A stretch of 64,000 nucleotides of DNA from Corynebacterium felinum (GTDB lineage Bacteria; Actinomycetota; Actinomycetes; Mycobacteriales; Mycobacteriaceae). This document shows, one piece after another, positions 17,442 through 25,810 of the stretch (its first letter is position 1; each line of letters begins with the position of its first letter). Made by a program: the position numbers and the translations under genes. The notes under the pieces are model-generated. The model searched no databases and had not been told where the DNA came from. It saw nothing but the letters and a program-made list of their open reading frames with translations. The DNA lies in contig NZ_CP047209.1 in the NCBI RefSeq assembly GCF_030408755.1, forward strand, positions 3,172,026 to 3,236,025. The letters run 5' to 3'.

Positions 17442-17480
17442 GAGCTCACCACGTCTTCCATCAAAGTGATCATTTTGCTG

Positions 17481-17548
17481 CTTTATGACCACAATAACAC
17501 CCAGAATGTCCCCCTTTGTGATCAAAATAGCCCATTATGATCATAAAG
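17481..17548. promoter_or_regulatory. Two inverted operator-like repeats upstream of the Fic gene
   Basis: CTTTATGACCACAATA (17481-17496) and the reverse complement of 17533-17548, CTTTATGATCATAATG, agree at 13 of 16 positions. The second copy includes the perfect palindrome TTATGATCATAA. Both lie upstream of the preferred Fic start and point toward each other, as expected for cooperative autoregulation, perhaps by the winged helix of the Fic protein. Confidence 0.45.
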
Positions 17549-17555
17549 CACGGCG

Positions 17556-18587
17556 CTAGGAGCCGTGGTTAAACTTCAACTTCGCCACCTCAACAGAGCC
17601 GTTCTTCAACACCTGATCGCCACTAATTCCAGCAACCGTTCCCAACACCTGGCGCTGCATCTGATCAGGGCCCACAGTCGGCGACTGAGATACCAATGCG
17701 CTGAGTTCAAAACCGCCAGCTACCGGACGCAACCACGGATCAGCCACCGCCACCTCCACCGCACTAAAACGGGCAGTCATAATCACCATGCCCGAGAAAC
17801 GCAGGACACCATCCCCAGCATCCGCCGCCTTAGTGAAACTAATCATTCCGCCGTGCATTGCCGCCCCATTCTTTGCATTCACCCCACCACCAAGAGTGCG
17901 TGTGAGTGCGGCGATGGAGTGGGCGTCGACAAGCAAATCAGGGCGCGTAGGCACCGTATTCGCACCGGGGGAGGGGTCGAAGGGGATCGGAATGAAGATT
18001 TCTTCCGCCGCATTTATGCTGCCAGCACCGGCATACACATAAATACCCCACCGATCACCTGGGGTTTTCTCCGGCGGATCAACCACAACCCGCGCCACGA
18101 AACTCCCATTATCTGCCATCGGCTGCGCCACCCGCGCAATACTGCGACGCATATCAATAGGGGCTGTCGGAATCGACTCCAACGTGCCTGCTGGCATTAC
18201 CCATGCCATCCGATCATGCGGGTGCACACGGGCACTCGGGGGCGCACCTTGCGAAGGTTTCCAGTGTTCAGGCAAGGCTGAATACAGCACGAACACACCG
18301 TTGGGTACCCCTGGCGGAACAGGGAAAAGGAATCCGCCGCGATTAGCCTGCGGATCAAAGCCAGTACCGTAGACAATTAACGTGTCACCACGACGTACCG
18401 GACCACTGAGTGTACGACCCTGCTCATCGGTGACGGTCACACGCGGCTGTACCACATGCGCTGGGACGGATGCCGGTGGAAGAGCAGGGTGGTGATCATC
18501 AATCACAGGTATAGAACTAGCCTGCGGCGCAAGCCCAACAATGACGCCACATACTGTAACAGCGGTGAAAAAGGGCATGATATTCAT
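17556..18587 (-). CDS. Secreted HtaA-domain-like protein
   Basis: Probable surface protein involved in haem handling. The 343-residue product has a signal peptide (MNIMPFFTAVTVCGVIVGLA) and an Ig-like segment (VTVTDEQGRTLSGPVRRGDTLIVYGTGF), common in corynebacterial surface proteins. The C-terminal ~140 residues follow the HtaA-domain pattern, with GGVNAKNGAAMHGGMI, VLRFSGMVIMTARFSAVEV and VADPWLRPVAGGFELSALV. No C-terminal membrane anchor is present. A DtxR-like box lies only 3 nt before the ATG, so the mRNA may be leaderless or a slightly later start may be used. The haem-binding role is inferred from the family and from the nearby haem genes. Confidence 0.68.
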   Translation of the reverse strand: MNIMPFFTAVTVCGVIVGLAPQASSIPVIDDHHPALPPASVPAHVVQPRVTVTDEQGRTLSGPVRRGDTLIVYGTGFDPQANRGGFLFPVPPGVPNGVFVLYSALPEHWKPSQGAPPSARVHPHDRMAWVMPAGTLESIPTAPIDMRRSIARVAQPMADNGSFVARVVVDPPEKTPGDRWGIYVYAGAGSINAAEEIFIPIPFDPSPGANTVPTRPDLLVDAHSIAALTRTLGGGVNAKNGAAMHGGMISFTKAADAGDGVLRFSGMVIMTARFSAVEVAVADPWLRPVAGGFELSALVSQSPTVGPDQMQRQVLGTVAGISGDQVLKNGSVEVAKLKFNHGS

Positions 18588-18589
18588 AG

Positions 18590-18607
18590 TTTTAGGCTAT
18601 CCTAAAA
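18590..18607 (-). promoter_or_regulatory. Candidate DtxR operator before the HtaA-like gene
   Basis: An 18-bp palindrome, TTTTAGG-CTAT-CCTAAAA, with the TTAGG-N4-CCTAA core shared with 726-739 and with the DtxR consensus. Its position next to the start codon fits iron-dependent repression of a haem or iron acquisition gene. Confidence 0.55.
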
Positions 18608-18669
18608 ACTTAACTCACAGCACAGTGTTTTCCGCCACAGCAGGTCTACTTATGCAACATAGTTATGCA

Positions 18670-18685
18670 TGTTTCACGTGAAACA
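18670..18685. other. parS: parS site 1
   Basis: TGTTTCACGTGAAACA, the full 16-bp ParB-binding palindrome. It is embedded in a longer perfect palindrome spanning 18662-18693, between the HtaA-like and DUF1846 genes. Confidence 0.92.
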
Positions 18686-18813
18686 TGCATAACGATTTAT
18701 CGTTGAACCAATGCATTTCTGCATGAAAAATGCACGCGCGCACGCGGGGTTTCTCCACTGAAGAAGATAATCCTCTCGTGCGTACGTACAGCTACACTTT
18801 CCAGCTGGTGCCT

Positions 18814-20307
18814 TTAACGCTTCTGGTACAAGGACTTGCGTTGGAACTTCGGATCACAGGTAACGAGCACACCGAGATTTCTAAAGATCGCTTCGTCGAC
18901 CGATCCTAAAATTGTGGTGGTATGAGCATCGCAGCCACGCAGTTGCTTCAACTGTTCAAGGGCCAAACGTGATTCCTCACACGTACCCGCCGAAACCGAC
19001 AGTGCAATGAGCACTTCATCAGTATGTAGGCGCGGATTGACCGAACCAAGGTGCTTCGTTTTCAACGACTGGATCGGCTCGATGGAATCAGGGGAGAGTA
19101 GGTGAACGGAATCATCAATGCCCGCCAGATGCTTGAGTGCATTCAGCAGCATTGCTGCGGAGCAACCCAACAGATCACTGGTGCGGCCGGTGATGATGGT
19201 GCCGTCGGCAAGCTCCATGGCACAACCAGGTAGCCCATCCTGCTCTTCAATTGCGCGTGCTGGGGCAACCACGCGGCGCATTTCAGGTGTGATGTTAGCC
19301 TTTGCCATCACGACCGCTGCCCGCTCCGACTGGGTGGAATCCAACCCATTACGTGCCTCATCCACGAGTGCTTTGAAGTAGCGGCGGATGATTTCCTGGT
19401 TCGATGCTTCACGGCATGCGTCATCATCGATGATGCAGTAGCCGGCCATATTCACACCCATATCAGTAGGGGACTGGTAAGGGGTTGCGCCGGTCAAGCG
19501 TTCAAGCAGTGTTTTGAGCAGTGGGAACGCTTCGACGTCGCGGTTATAGTTCACGGTCTGCTCACCGTGCGCGGACAGATGGAAGTGATCGATCACGTTC
19601 GCATCATTAAGGTCGACAGTGGCAGCCTCGTAGGCAAGATTGACGGGATGCTCAAGCGGCAGGTTCCAGATGGGGAAGGTTTCAAACTTGGCATAACCGG
19701 CATTAATTCCACGCTTGTGCTCGTGGTATACCTGCGACAGGCAGGTGGCGAGCTTACCAGAGCCTGGCCCGGGTGCCGTGACGACGATGAGGTCGCGGGT
19801 GGTTTCGGCATACTCGTTGCGTCCAAGCCCTTCATCAGAAACGATAAGATCCATGTTGGTGGGGTAGCCGGGAATCACGCGGTGGCGGGACACCTTCAAA
19901 CCGAGGCGTTCGAGGCGTTCAAGGAAGGACTGTGCCAGTCGGTTATCGTCTTCCATCTGGGTAAGAACAACGTGTTCGACGAGGAAGCCACGGTCGCGAA
20001 AGACATCGACGAGGCGCAAAACATCGTCTTCATAAGTGATGCCAAGGTCTGCGCGCACTTTGTGGCGTTCAAGATCCTTGGCATTGATGCAGATGAGAAT
20101 TTCGACTTCGTCGCGGATTTTTTCCAGCATTGCGATTTTATTGTCTGGGGTGAATCCGGGAAGAACGCGGGAGGCGTGCATGTCGTCGAAAAGCTTTCCA
20201 CCCATTTCGAGGTAGAGCTTGCCGCCAATTTCTTCTCGGCGGGCTTGGATGTGTCGAGATTGCATCTCGATGTACTGGTCACGGTCAAAGCCAATCTTGT
20301 TTGCCAT
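18814..20307 (-). CDS. DUF1846 domain-containing protein (UPF0371)
   Basis: A 497-residue cytoplasmic protein of a widespread but functionally unassigned family. It begins [20 protein letters not shown], and the segments [46 protein letters not shown] and [16 protein letters not shown] residues near the C-terminus are characteristic. The [12 protein letters not shown] segment resembles a nucleotide-binding loop. The length equals that usual for the family. It is a single gene with its own upstream gap and parS site 1 downstream. The reaction is unknown. Confidence 0.88.
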   Translation of the reverse strand: MANKIGFDRDQYIEMQSRHIQARREEIGGKLYLEMGGKLFDDMHASRVLPGFTPDNKIAMLEKIRDEVEILICINAKDLERHKVRADLGITYEDDVLRLVDVFRDRGFLVEHVVLTQMEDDNRLAQSFLERLERLGLKVSRHRVIPGYPTNMDLIVSDEGLGRNEYAETTRDLIVVTAPGPGSGKLATCLSQVYHEHKRGINAGYAKFETFPIWNLPLEHPVNLAYEAATVDLNDANVIDHFHLSAHGEQTVNYNRDVEAFPLLKTLLERLTGATPYQSPTDMGVNMAGYCIIDDDACREASNQEIIRRYFKALVDEARNGLDSTQSERAAVVMAKANITPEMRRVVAPARAIEEQDGLPGCAMELADGTIITGRTSDLLGCSAAMLLNALKHLAGIDDSVHLLSPDSIEPIQSLKTKHLGSVNPRLHTDEVLIALSVSAGTCEESRLALEQLKQLRGCDAHTTTILGSVDEAIFRNLGVLVTCDPKFQRKSLYQKR

Positions 20308-20528
20308 GGACTTTTATTTAATCAGATGCGTAGCAATTCTGTAAAGCGATAGAAAAAGATTTTCATGTCCCACACCTTTACCCCTTTTTAGGCAGTGAAC
20401 TGCATTTTTCGCAGCCCACGCCTCCGACGCTGGATAGGCATCATCGCAGAACCAGAAAGCATGGGGCGCAGATCACATTCCAGTTTGTCCAACACGTGGG
20501 AATAAATCGGAACAGTGACAACGTTTTA

Positions 20529-20550
20529 GATAATGACAATCGCATTCATT
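20529..20550. promoter_or_regulatory. Fur/Zur-like AT-rich palindrome
   Basis: GATAATGACAATCGCATTCA and the following bases resemble a Fur-family box: AATGA and TCATT face each other around a 9-nt centre. It lies about 30 nt before the start of the secreted protein gene at 20580. Zinc (Zur) control of surface proteins is known in corynebacteria; here it is only a pattern match. Confidence 0.3.
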
Positions 20551-20579
20551 GATATTTTCACAAGAGAAAGGTTTTGATT

Positions 20580-21539
20580 GTGCAAAATCTAAGCGCAAAG
20601 CTCGGGGCTGCTGCGATCACCGGCGCTATCACCCTTAGCCCAATCCACGCCATTGCCCAGACCTCCGATTCTTCCCACCCCATCACCAACACCATCACCG
20701 ATGGCACCTGCCACATCCAGGTACACAGGACCAATCCAGATGCCGCACACTGGTATAGCTACGATATGAGCCCTGAACTGTACGTATTCCGTAAACTTGC
20801 GCTCTCAGATGTGACCTTGTACCAGCTCATTGACTCATACAAAAGACAAACTCGTCAGACTCCACAATCTAAGGAAATCCACGACAAAATTGTCGAGCAC
20901 TTGCGCGCTCACCATGGTTTCGAACAACAAGACTATGCCAGCGCTATCCACATTATCCTCAACAACTTCGACTACATCCTTCTTGGGATTAGCCCTAAAT
21001 CAATTATTAAAAATGAACTGGTCGCGATCAATCCTGAAGCAGCCAGGGAAGCAGTGAAGAACAACGAGGTACAAAAGTGGTTCACCGATGCAAAGCCAAT
21101 CGATCTTGCACCTTTAACTTCCAAGAATTCTAGTGCTTCCTACAATGCCCTCCGCCAACAAGCGGGTGCCGACCACAATACATTCTTATCCACTTTGCGC
21201 AATGAATCCCGTGTCGCGTTCCAAGCCTGCGCGGAAAACAAGAACTATCCCGAAAAGGCAGGCAATGGGCAGGGGATGGGCGAGAATACCCCGGGTGGAA
21301 ACAACAATGCAAACCCGCCTGCAGGCAACGGTGACAACAATCAGAACCCACAAGATAATGGTGGCAATGGTAATCAGTCCAACCCAGATAAGAATATGGA
21401 CAACACCCAGCCCAACGGTGGTCTAAGCGTCGGCGCAATCATCGGTATTGTCGCCGGTGTCATTGCCGCAGTGGCAGGACTTGCTGCACTCGCATTCCCA
21501 GCAATCAAACCAATCCTCGACCGCATCCTTCCACGTTAA
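20580..21539 (+). CDS. Secreted protein with Asn/Gly-rich linker and C-terminal membrane anchor
   Basis: I do not recognise a domain. The 319-residue product starts at GTG 20580 with AAAGG 8 nt upstream; an in-frame TTG lies 6 nt earlier. A signal peptide (LGAAAITGAITLSPIHAIA) is followed by about 190 polar residues containing two cysteines (DGTCHIQV and FQACAENK), which may form a disulfide. Then comes a roughly 65-residue low-complexity Asn/Gly/Pro linker and a C-terminal hydrophobic helix (GAIIGIVAGVIAAVAGLAAL) ending in a few basic residues. This suggests a membrane-tethered surface protein. A Fur/Zur-like box precedes it. Confidence 0.75.
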   Translation: MQNLSAKLGAAAITGAITLSPIHAIAQTSDSSHPITNTITDGTCHIQVHRTNPDAAHWYSYDMSPELYVFRKLALSDVTLYQLIDSYKRQTRQTPQSKEIHDKIVEHLRAHHGFEQQDYASAIHIILNNFDYILLGISPKSIIKNELVAINPEAAREAVKNNEVQKWFTDAKPIDLAPLTSKNSSASYNALRQQAGADHNTFLSTLRNESRVAFQACAENKNYPEKAGNGQGMGENTPGGNNNANPPAGNGDNNQNPQDNGGNGNQSNPDKNMDNTQPNGGLSVGAIIGIVAGVIAAVAGLAALAFPAIKPILDRILPR

Positions 21540-21548
21540 CCTGCTGCC

Positions 21549-21641
21549 ATCGCCCCTTTTTCAGTCACTTTCTTAGCTCCATCACCTCCTAAGATATCCA
21601 TTCCCCCACAAGAGTTAAGGAAGTGACTGAAAAGGGGCGAT
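21549..21641. terminator. Large inverted repeat with T-rich end after the secreted protein gene
   Basis: The segment 21549-21570 (ATCGCCCCTTTTTCAGTCAC and two more bases) pairs with 21621-21641 along 21 bp with a single-base bulge, around a 50-nt loop. CGTTTTTA follows. It may be a terminator; the long loop would also fit a small repeat element. Confidence 0.5.
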
Positions 21642-21885
21642 CGTTTTTACTCACTGAAAACCATCACATTTCAATTGTGAACAATTGACTTAAGAAGTCT
21701 AGCACCTTCTAGTCAGCGTCAACTTTGAATCACACATTGAGGCTTAACATTAGAGCAAACCGCGTTAAACACTGACCTTTATTTATGAGCTTTGCTCCCT
21801 ACAGTGACGCATTTTTCCATGTCCGCCAGCCCCTCGCTCAGTTAGACAATGTCCATCACCTGTGTGCCGACAACGTAGAAATTTC

Positions 21886-22863
21886 ATGATTCCTTGGGAT
21901 TTTGAAAATGCTGCAATGGCGCTGCCTATAAACTCTGTGTCCAGGACTCACCACTTATTTAAAGCAGCCAGCGCGGGAGACTGTGAGAAAATTCAACGTC
22001 GGTTGGCTTAAGGGGAAACCCTGGATTATCGGCATAAAGGCACAGGGCGTACCAGTTTGGCAGAAGCGGTGATCAATGGACATTAGCAAACCGTTGAACT
22101 TTTGTTAGATAGTGGAGCAGATATTGATGCATCGTGCACCGCACTCGGTTACACCGGAGTGATGTGGGCAGTTGAAAAAAGAAACTACCATTCTTCAAAC
22201 CCTCATTGGACGAGGTACGGACGTCAATCGCGTTTCTTCGCATGAATTTTTGGTCACAGTGCCGCAATTCTTACTGCTAGTAGTGGCATAATCGAAGCCT
22301 CGAAGATTCTCATTAAAGCAGGTACTGACCTATCTTATCGTGATAGGCGGGGATATAATACGATGCAGGAGACCATCGAAAAGGGCAAAGACAACTGTCG
22401 TGTCTTCTTAGAATCTGTGAATGCGCCAGCACCCTTAAAGAAAACAGAAGACCAACCTTTGCTTTGGCCGGAACTATCATGGGATCCAACAGCGCTTAAA
22501 CCGATTTGCCCGTTGCCTGAAGGGCTAAGCCACGAACAGGTGGTGTGGAGTTACATTCAGTCGCGCTATCACTGGGAGAAGGAAGCAAACAAACGCCTCA
22601 ATGAGGAAAATTCCAACTTTGATCGTGAGCTGGAATTAGGCGTAGACATTGCCATGCTCCACCTCACGGACAAGAAGCGTGCGAGTCTTGGTGGAGCGAT
22701 CGGGTGGCCGCCTAAATTTTCTCCTGGCTATGAACTTTTGGGGGTGTCGCAGGTGAAGCCGTCACGAATTGAAATCCATGTAAAACATCCACAGCCAACT
22801 AACTTCAACAAGGAGTACCAGTGGATTTTTGTGTGTCTGAAAAAGCGGTCAGTGGCGTATTGA
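21886..22863 (+). pseudogene. Decayed ankyrin-repeat protein gene
   Basis: From ATG 21886 the frame reads HLFKAASAGDCEKIQRRLA, stops at TAA 22009, continues GRTSLAEAVINGH, stops at TAG 22084, then gives QTVELLLDSGADIDASC. After a frameshift near 22175 another frame reads TILQTLIGRGTDVNRV, and after a second near 22250 the text continues GHSAAILTASSGIIEASKIL to a TGA at 22861. These are typical ankyrin repeats (hhxLLxxGADhn). The last part (22363-22863) is a clean frame of 166 residues outside the repeats and might still be translated. Two stops and two frameshifts make a full product unlikely. Confidence 0.85.
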
Positions 22864-23019
22864 CTCTGGAAAGAAAAGTCTCAGTGGAGCCACTCAGTAC
22901 ACTTCCGGATACCTTGCCTAACCTTCTGTAACCTTTAATCCTTCGACAACACAAAACCCCCGCTGCCTTGCCTGTGGAAAATTCATTTCTCACTGGGGGA
23001 GCGGGGGATTCTTTAGTGA

Positions 23020-23035
23020 TGTTTCACGTGAAACA
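23020..23035. other. parS: parS site 2
   Basis: Perfect TGTTTCACGTGAAACA between the ankyrin pseudogene and the 3' end of the symporter gene. Confidence 0.93.
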
Positions 23036-23066
23036 TCGCAACGGTGTGATGCCGACGTCGATACGC

Positions 23067-24335
23067 TTAAGCTTGGGTCGCATCTTTGTCTGCATCCTCA
23101 ACAGCGCCGCCCGAAATGGCGACGGCGAGGCCAAGATCGTCAGCATCATCGAGCTCATTGCGGGTGATGTTGCCCTTCGCAAACTTGTCGATCACCAACC
23201 CAATCGCGCCGTCGCCGGTCACGTTGCAGGCGGTGCCGAAGGAATCGATCGCGATGTAAGCAGCAATCATCAACGCAACCTGCTCATCGGAGAAGCCCAA
23301 ATTCGCCGACAGCAAGCCCACAGCAGCCATAATTGCACCGCCAGGAACACCCGGCGCGGCAACCATGGTCACGCCCAGCATCAGGATGAAGCCCAAGGCC
23401 AGCGGAAGTGGCAGCGCCATGCCATCCATGAACATGATCGCGAAGGCGAACAGCGTAATCTTCATCATCGAGCCCGAGAGGTGAATGGTCGCGCACAGTG
23501 GGATCACGAAGCCAGCAACAGACTGCGACACATTGTTCTTGCGTGCGCATTCGTAGGTCACGGGGATGGTGGCGGCAGAGGAAGAGGTGCCCAGTGCGGT
23601 GAAGTATGCGGGCATCATGTTCTTGATCGAAGTGAATGGGTTGCGGCCGGTGAGCGCGCCAGCAATCAGGTACTGCAGGGTGAGCAGCACGATCGAACCA
23701 ATGATCGCGAGTACCAGAACCTTGGAGAATGCGCTGAGAACATCGACCAAATTACCGTTCATGCCCAGCGACAGGAACAGGCCGAAAATGTAGACCGGCA
23801 GGAGAGGGACGATGAATTTTGCAATCACCTTCATTACCACGCGACGCAGATCAGCAACACCGCCATACAGGGTGTCAGACTTCACCGTCGTCATTGCAAC
23901 GCCCACCACGAAGGCGAGTACTAGTGCGGTCATCACAGGCATCGGTGCGGGAATCTCAACCGAAATATACGGCGAAAGCTCGCCCTCAGAAATGTCGGCA
24001 ATCGATACATCGCCGTGACCAGCCAACAACCATGGGTAGATGACAACAGACGCCGCCCACGAAATCAGACCTGAAATCACCGCCGAACCGTAGGCAATAC
24101 CAGTGGTAAACGCCAGCCACTTACCAGCGCCACGACCCATACCAGCAATAGCAGGAGTGATCAGGGAGAAAATCAGCACGGGCACGAAGAAGCCGAGGAA
24201 ATTACCAAACAGACCATTGAAGGTAACGAAAACTCGAGCCAATGCTTCAGGGAAGAAGAAGCTGCAGATAATGCCCAGCACAATGGCGAGGACAATTTTG
24301 AACAACAGCGACGACGAGAGTCGACGTAGATTCAT
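23067..24335 (-). CDS. Dicarboxylate/amino acid:cation symporter (DAACS family)
   Basis: Membrane symporter, probably importing C4-dicarboxylates or acidic amino acids with Na+ or H+. The 422-residue protein has multiple membrane segments and the family's central motif as ALGTSSSAATIPVTYECARKN (serine-rich hairpin), with GFVIPLCATIHLSGSMMKI and a late SFGTACNVTGDGAI segment, corresponding to the substrate- and cation-binding region of GltPh/SstT-like carriers. The ATG at 24335 (MNLRRLSSSLLFKI) gives the usual N-terminus; a start 45 nt further upstream is open but less likely. The substrate cannot be read from the sequence. Confidence 0.87.
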   Translation of the reverse strand: MNLRRLSSSLLFKIVLAIVLGIICSFFFPEALARVFVTFNGLFGNFLGFFVPVLIFSLITPAIAGMGRGAGKWLAFTTGIAYGSAVISGLISWAASVVIYPWLLAGHGDVSIADISEGELSPYISVEIPAPMPVMTALVLAFVVGVAMTTVKSDTLYGGVADLRRVVMKVIAKFIVPLLPVYIFGLFLSLGMNGNLVDVLSAFSKVLVLAIIGSIVLLTLQYLIAGALTGRNPFTSIKNMMPAYFTALGTSSSAATIPVTYECARKNNVSQSVAGFVIPLCATIHLSGSMMKITLFAFAIMFMDGMALPLPLALGFILMLGVTMVAAPGVPGGAIMAAVGLLSANLGFSDEQVALMIAAYIAIDSFGTACNVTGDGAIGLVIDKFAKGNITRNELDDADDLGLAVAISGGAVEDADKDATQA

Positions 24336-24861
24336 GAGAAAGATCCAAACTAAAGAGACGAATAACGACAAACCGAACATACGGCTTTGAGCCGAAGCCG
24401 ACTCACACCCCCCTCAACAGCATTCACTTATTACAGTGTTGTGCATAATTAAGTAACGGGGGTCTGGGGCGACGAACACATCCGAAGCAGCGCTGAGCTG
24501 CCGAAGAAGCACTCCCTATAAACTTAGCGCGAGCTAAACACTTTTCATATATTCACTCAAGCACAACATAAAATTCACCCCTCTTTTTCGTCAAACCCCA
24601 AGCTCAGCAACCACCTACACCCGCGGGACAGCACGGGGAGATTGACAGCCACCCAGTAGCTATTATGCGACACAAACAGATTACACAGAGCATTTCTGGC
24701 TGTGCTGTGACTGGTTACGGGCTGTTATTTCTCACTGCTTTTTCTCACTGCCGATAAAGCCCTGTGTGGGCGAGGGGAGTATCAAAGGCTTTCGTGGGAG
24801 TTTGTAGCGTGAAGGCTTAAAATTTTTCAGGCGCTGGCTGTTCATCGCTAGAGTTGAAAGC
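24336..24861. other. Intergenic region without recognisable gene
   Basis: About 525 nt between divergent genes, A/T-rich around 24530-24600. A TTGACA at 24642-24647 followed after 16 nt by TATGCG could be a promoter toward the SdpI-like gene, but it lies about 190 nt upstream. I see no RNA gene or repeat. Confidence 0.4.
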
Positions 24862-25425
24862 ATGATGATTCTCGGCAGTATCCTCGCCCTCCTCTCCGTT
24901 TTCCTCCTTATCGTTGGCGGCCTCGCGTGGACCCGCCACCTGCCGGGTAATAAATACGTCGGCATTAAAGTCCCCGAAGTGCGCAAATCCAAAGAAAACT
25001 GGGACACGGCACACCAGTTCGCCGGCCCACTGTGGGTTGCAGCCGGCGCCGCCATGGCGATTGCCGCCGTGCCCCCATTCAGCGGCATCTCCTGGCTTTT
25101 AATCTTCACCCTCATCGGATTCATTGCAGCCCTCTACTTCCTTGGGCTTGGCGCATCGCTGGCTACTCGCGCTGCTGGGGTTATGGGTCAGGAGCACGAA
25201 AGCGACGGCTGCTCCTCTGATTCCGGTGGCTGCTGTGGCGGTGCAAGCAACGCTGACACCGATGCGCACGAGCACACCAGCTGTGAGGATGAGGGGGATA
25301 TGCCGTGCGAGACTACGGGCAGCTGCGACCCCTCCGGCTGCTCTGGTGCTGGTATTTGCAACGAAGCACCCACCACCATCGATCTAGCAGCTTTACGACG
25401 CGCGGCTGAAGAATCCGACAAATAG
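24862..25425 (+). CDS. SdpI-like membrane protein with Cys-rich tail
   Basis: A 187-residue protein. The first ~110 residues contain three hydrophobic segments (MILGSILALLSVFLLIVGG, WVAAGAAMAIAAVPPF, WLLIFTLIGFIAALYFLGLG). The first loop, NKYVGIKVPEVRKSKENWDTAHQFAG, is the SdpI/YhfL-family motif in which R/K-S-x-E-x-W precedes AH. SdpI of B. subtilis is an immunity and signalling protein; other members are uncharacterised. The C-terminal ~70 residues are rich in cysteine (CSSDSGGCCGGAS, then SCEDEGDMPCETTGSCDPSG), with about a dozen Cys plus acidic residues and His, suggesting a metal-binding or disulfide tail. It is a single gene followed by a terminator. Confidence 0.72.
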   Translation: MMILGSILALLSVFLLIVGGLAWTRHLPGNKYVGIKVPEVRKSKENWDTAHQFAGPLWVAAGAAMAIAAVPPFSGISWLLIFTLIGFIAALYFLGLGASLATRAAGVMGQEHESDGCSSDSGGCCGGASNADTDAHEHTSCEDEGDMPCETTGSCDPSGCSGAGICNEAPTTIDLAALRRAAEESDK

Positions 25426-25454
25426 TCCCACTTCCGCCCCTCCCGCACCCTCCT

Positions 25455-25538
25455 CCTCACCCTCCCCAACCCTGACCAGCATCACAACCTCCATCTGTGG
25501 TGCGTGCGTGAGGTGGGGAACACAGGGTGAGGTTTTTT
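25455..25538 (+). terminator. Rho-independent terminator after the SdpI-like gene
   Basis: CCTCACCCT (25455-25463) pairs with AGGGTGAGG (25524-25532), followed by six T. Additional pairing occurs inside between the C-rich left side and AGGTGGGGAACACAGGGT on the right. It isolates the trp promoter from upstream transcription. Confidence 0.6.
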
Positions 25539-25586
25539 CATCGGGAGGTACACATGCGGGGTGGGGGAATATCTAGGGGTGAAAGG

Positions 25587-25616
25587 TTGCGTCGGCTAAA
25601 CACTTGTGTGTAGATT
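25587..25616 (+). promoter_or_regulatory. Candidate trp promoter
   Basis: TTGCGT and TAGATT are spaced by 18 nt, 19 nt before the leader-peptide start. The match to the housekeeping consensus is moderate; position between a terminator and trpL is the main argument. Confidence 0.35.
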
Positions 25617-25634
25617 TTTCAGTTAATGAATACT

Positions 25635-25664
25635 ATGAACAACTTCTGGTGGTGGCGCGCGTAA
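25635..25664 (+). CDS. trpL: trp operon leader peptide
   Basis: A nine-codon frame encoding MNNFWWWRA with three consecutive tryptophan codons, too short for ordinary gene calling. Ribosome stalling at TGG-TGG-TGG when charged tRNA-Trp is scarce would change folding of the downstream RNA. It lies 146 nt before the first structural gene, and a strong hairpin plus T-run follows, the classical attenuation layout. Confidence 0.9.
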   Translation: MNNFWWWRA

Positions 25665-25693
25665 CCCGCGGGCCCCTTCGTTGTTCACTTTCA

Positions 25694-25748
25694 AGCCCAC
25701 GGAAATTCGAAGCTTCAGCGCTTCTTTCGGTCGGGCCTAAATTTTTTT
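25694..25748 (+). terminator. trp attenuator terminator
   Basis: Long stem from about 25694 to 25738: GCCC with GGGC, GGAAA with TTTCG nearby (one mismatch), and GAAGC with GCTTC around a TTCAGC loop, followed by AAATTTTTTT. The antiterminator partner is probably the GC-rich stretch just after the leader stop (25664-25676), which can pair with the left arm GGGC region. It would terminate transcription when tryptophan is plentiful. Confidence 0.75.
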
Positions 25749-25810
25749 CTCCACCGCTCACCAAAAAGCCTTGAAGCTCCACTACCACTTAGAGCGAAAG
25801 GCATCACAAC

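Noticed and set aside
22968..23924. 318-codon plus-strand frame opposite the symporter gene
   Set aside because: It is antisense to a clear membrane transporter and its product is charged low-complexity text; a shadow frame.
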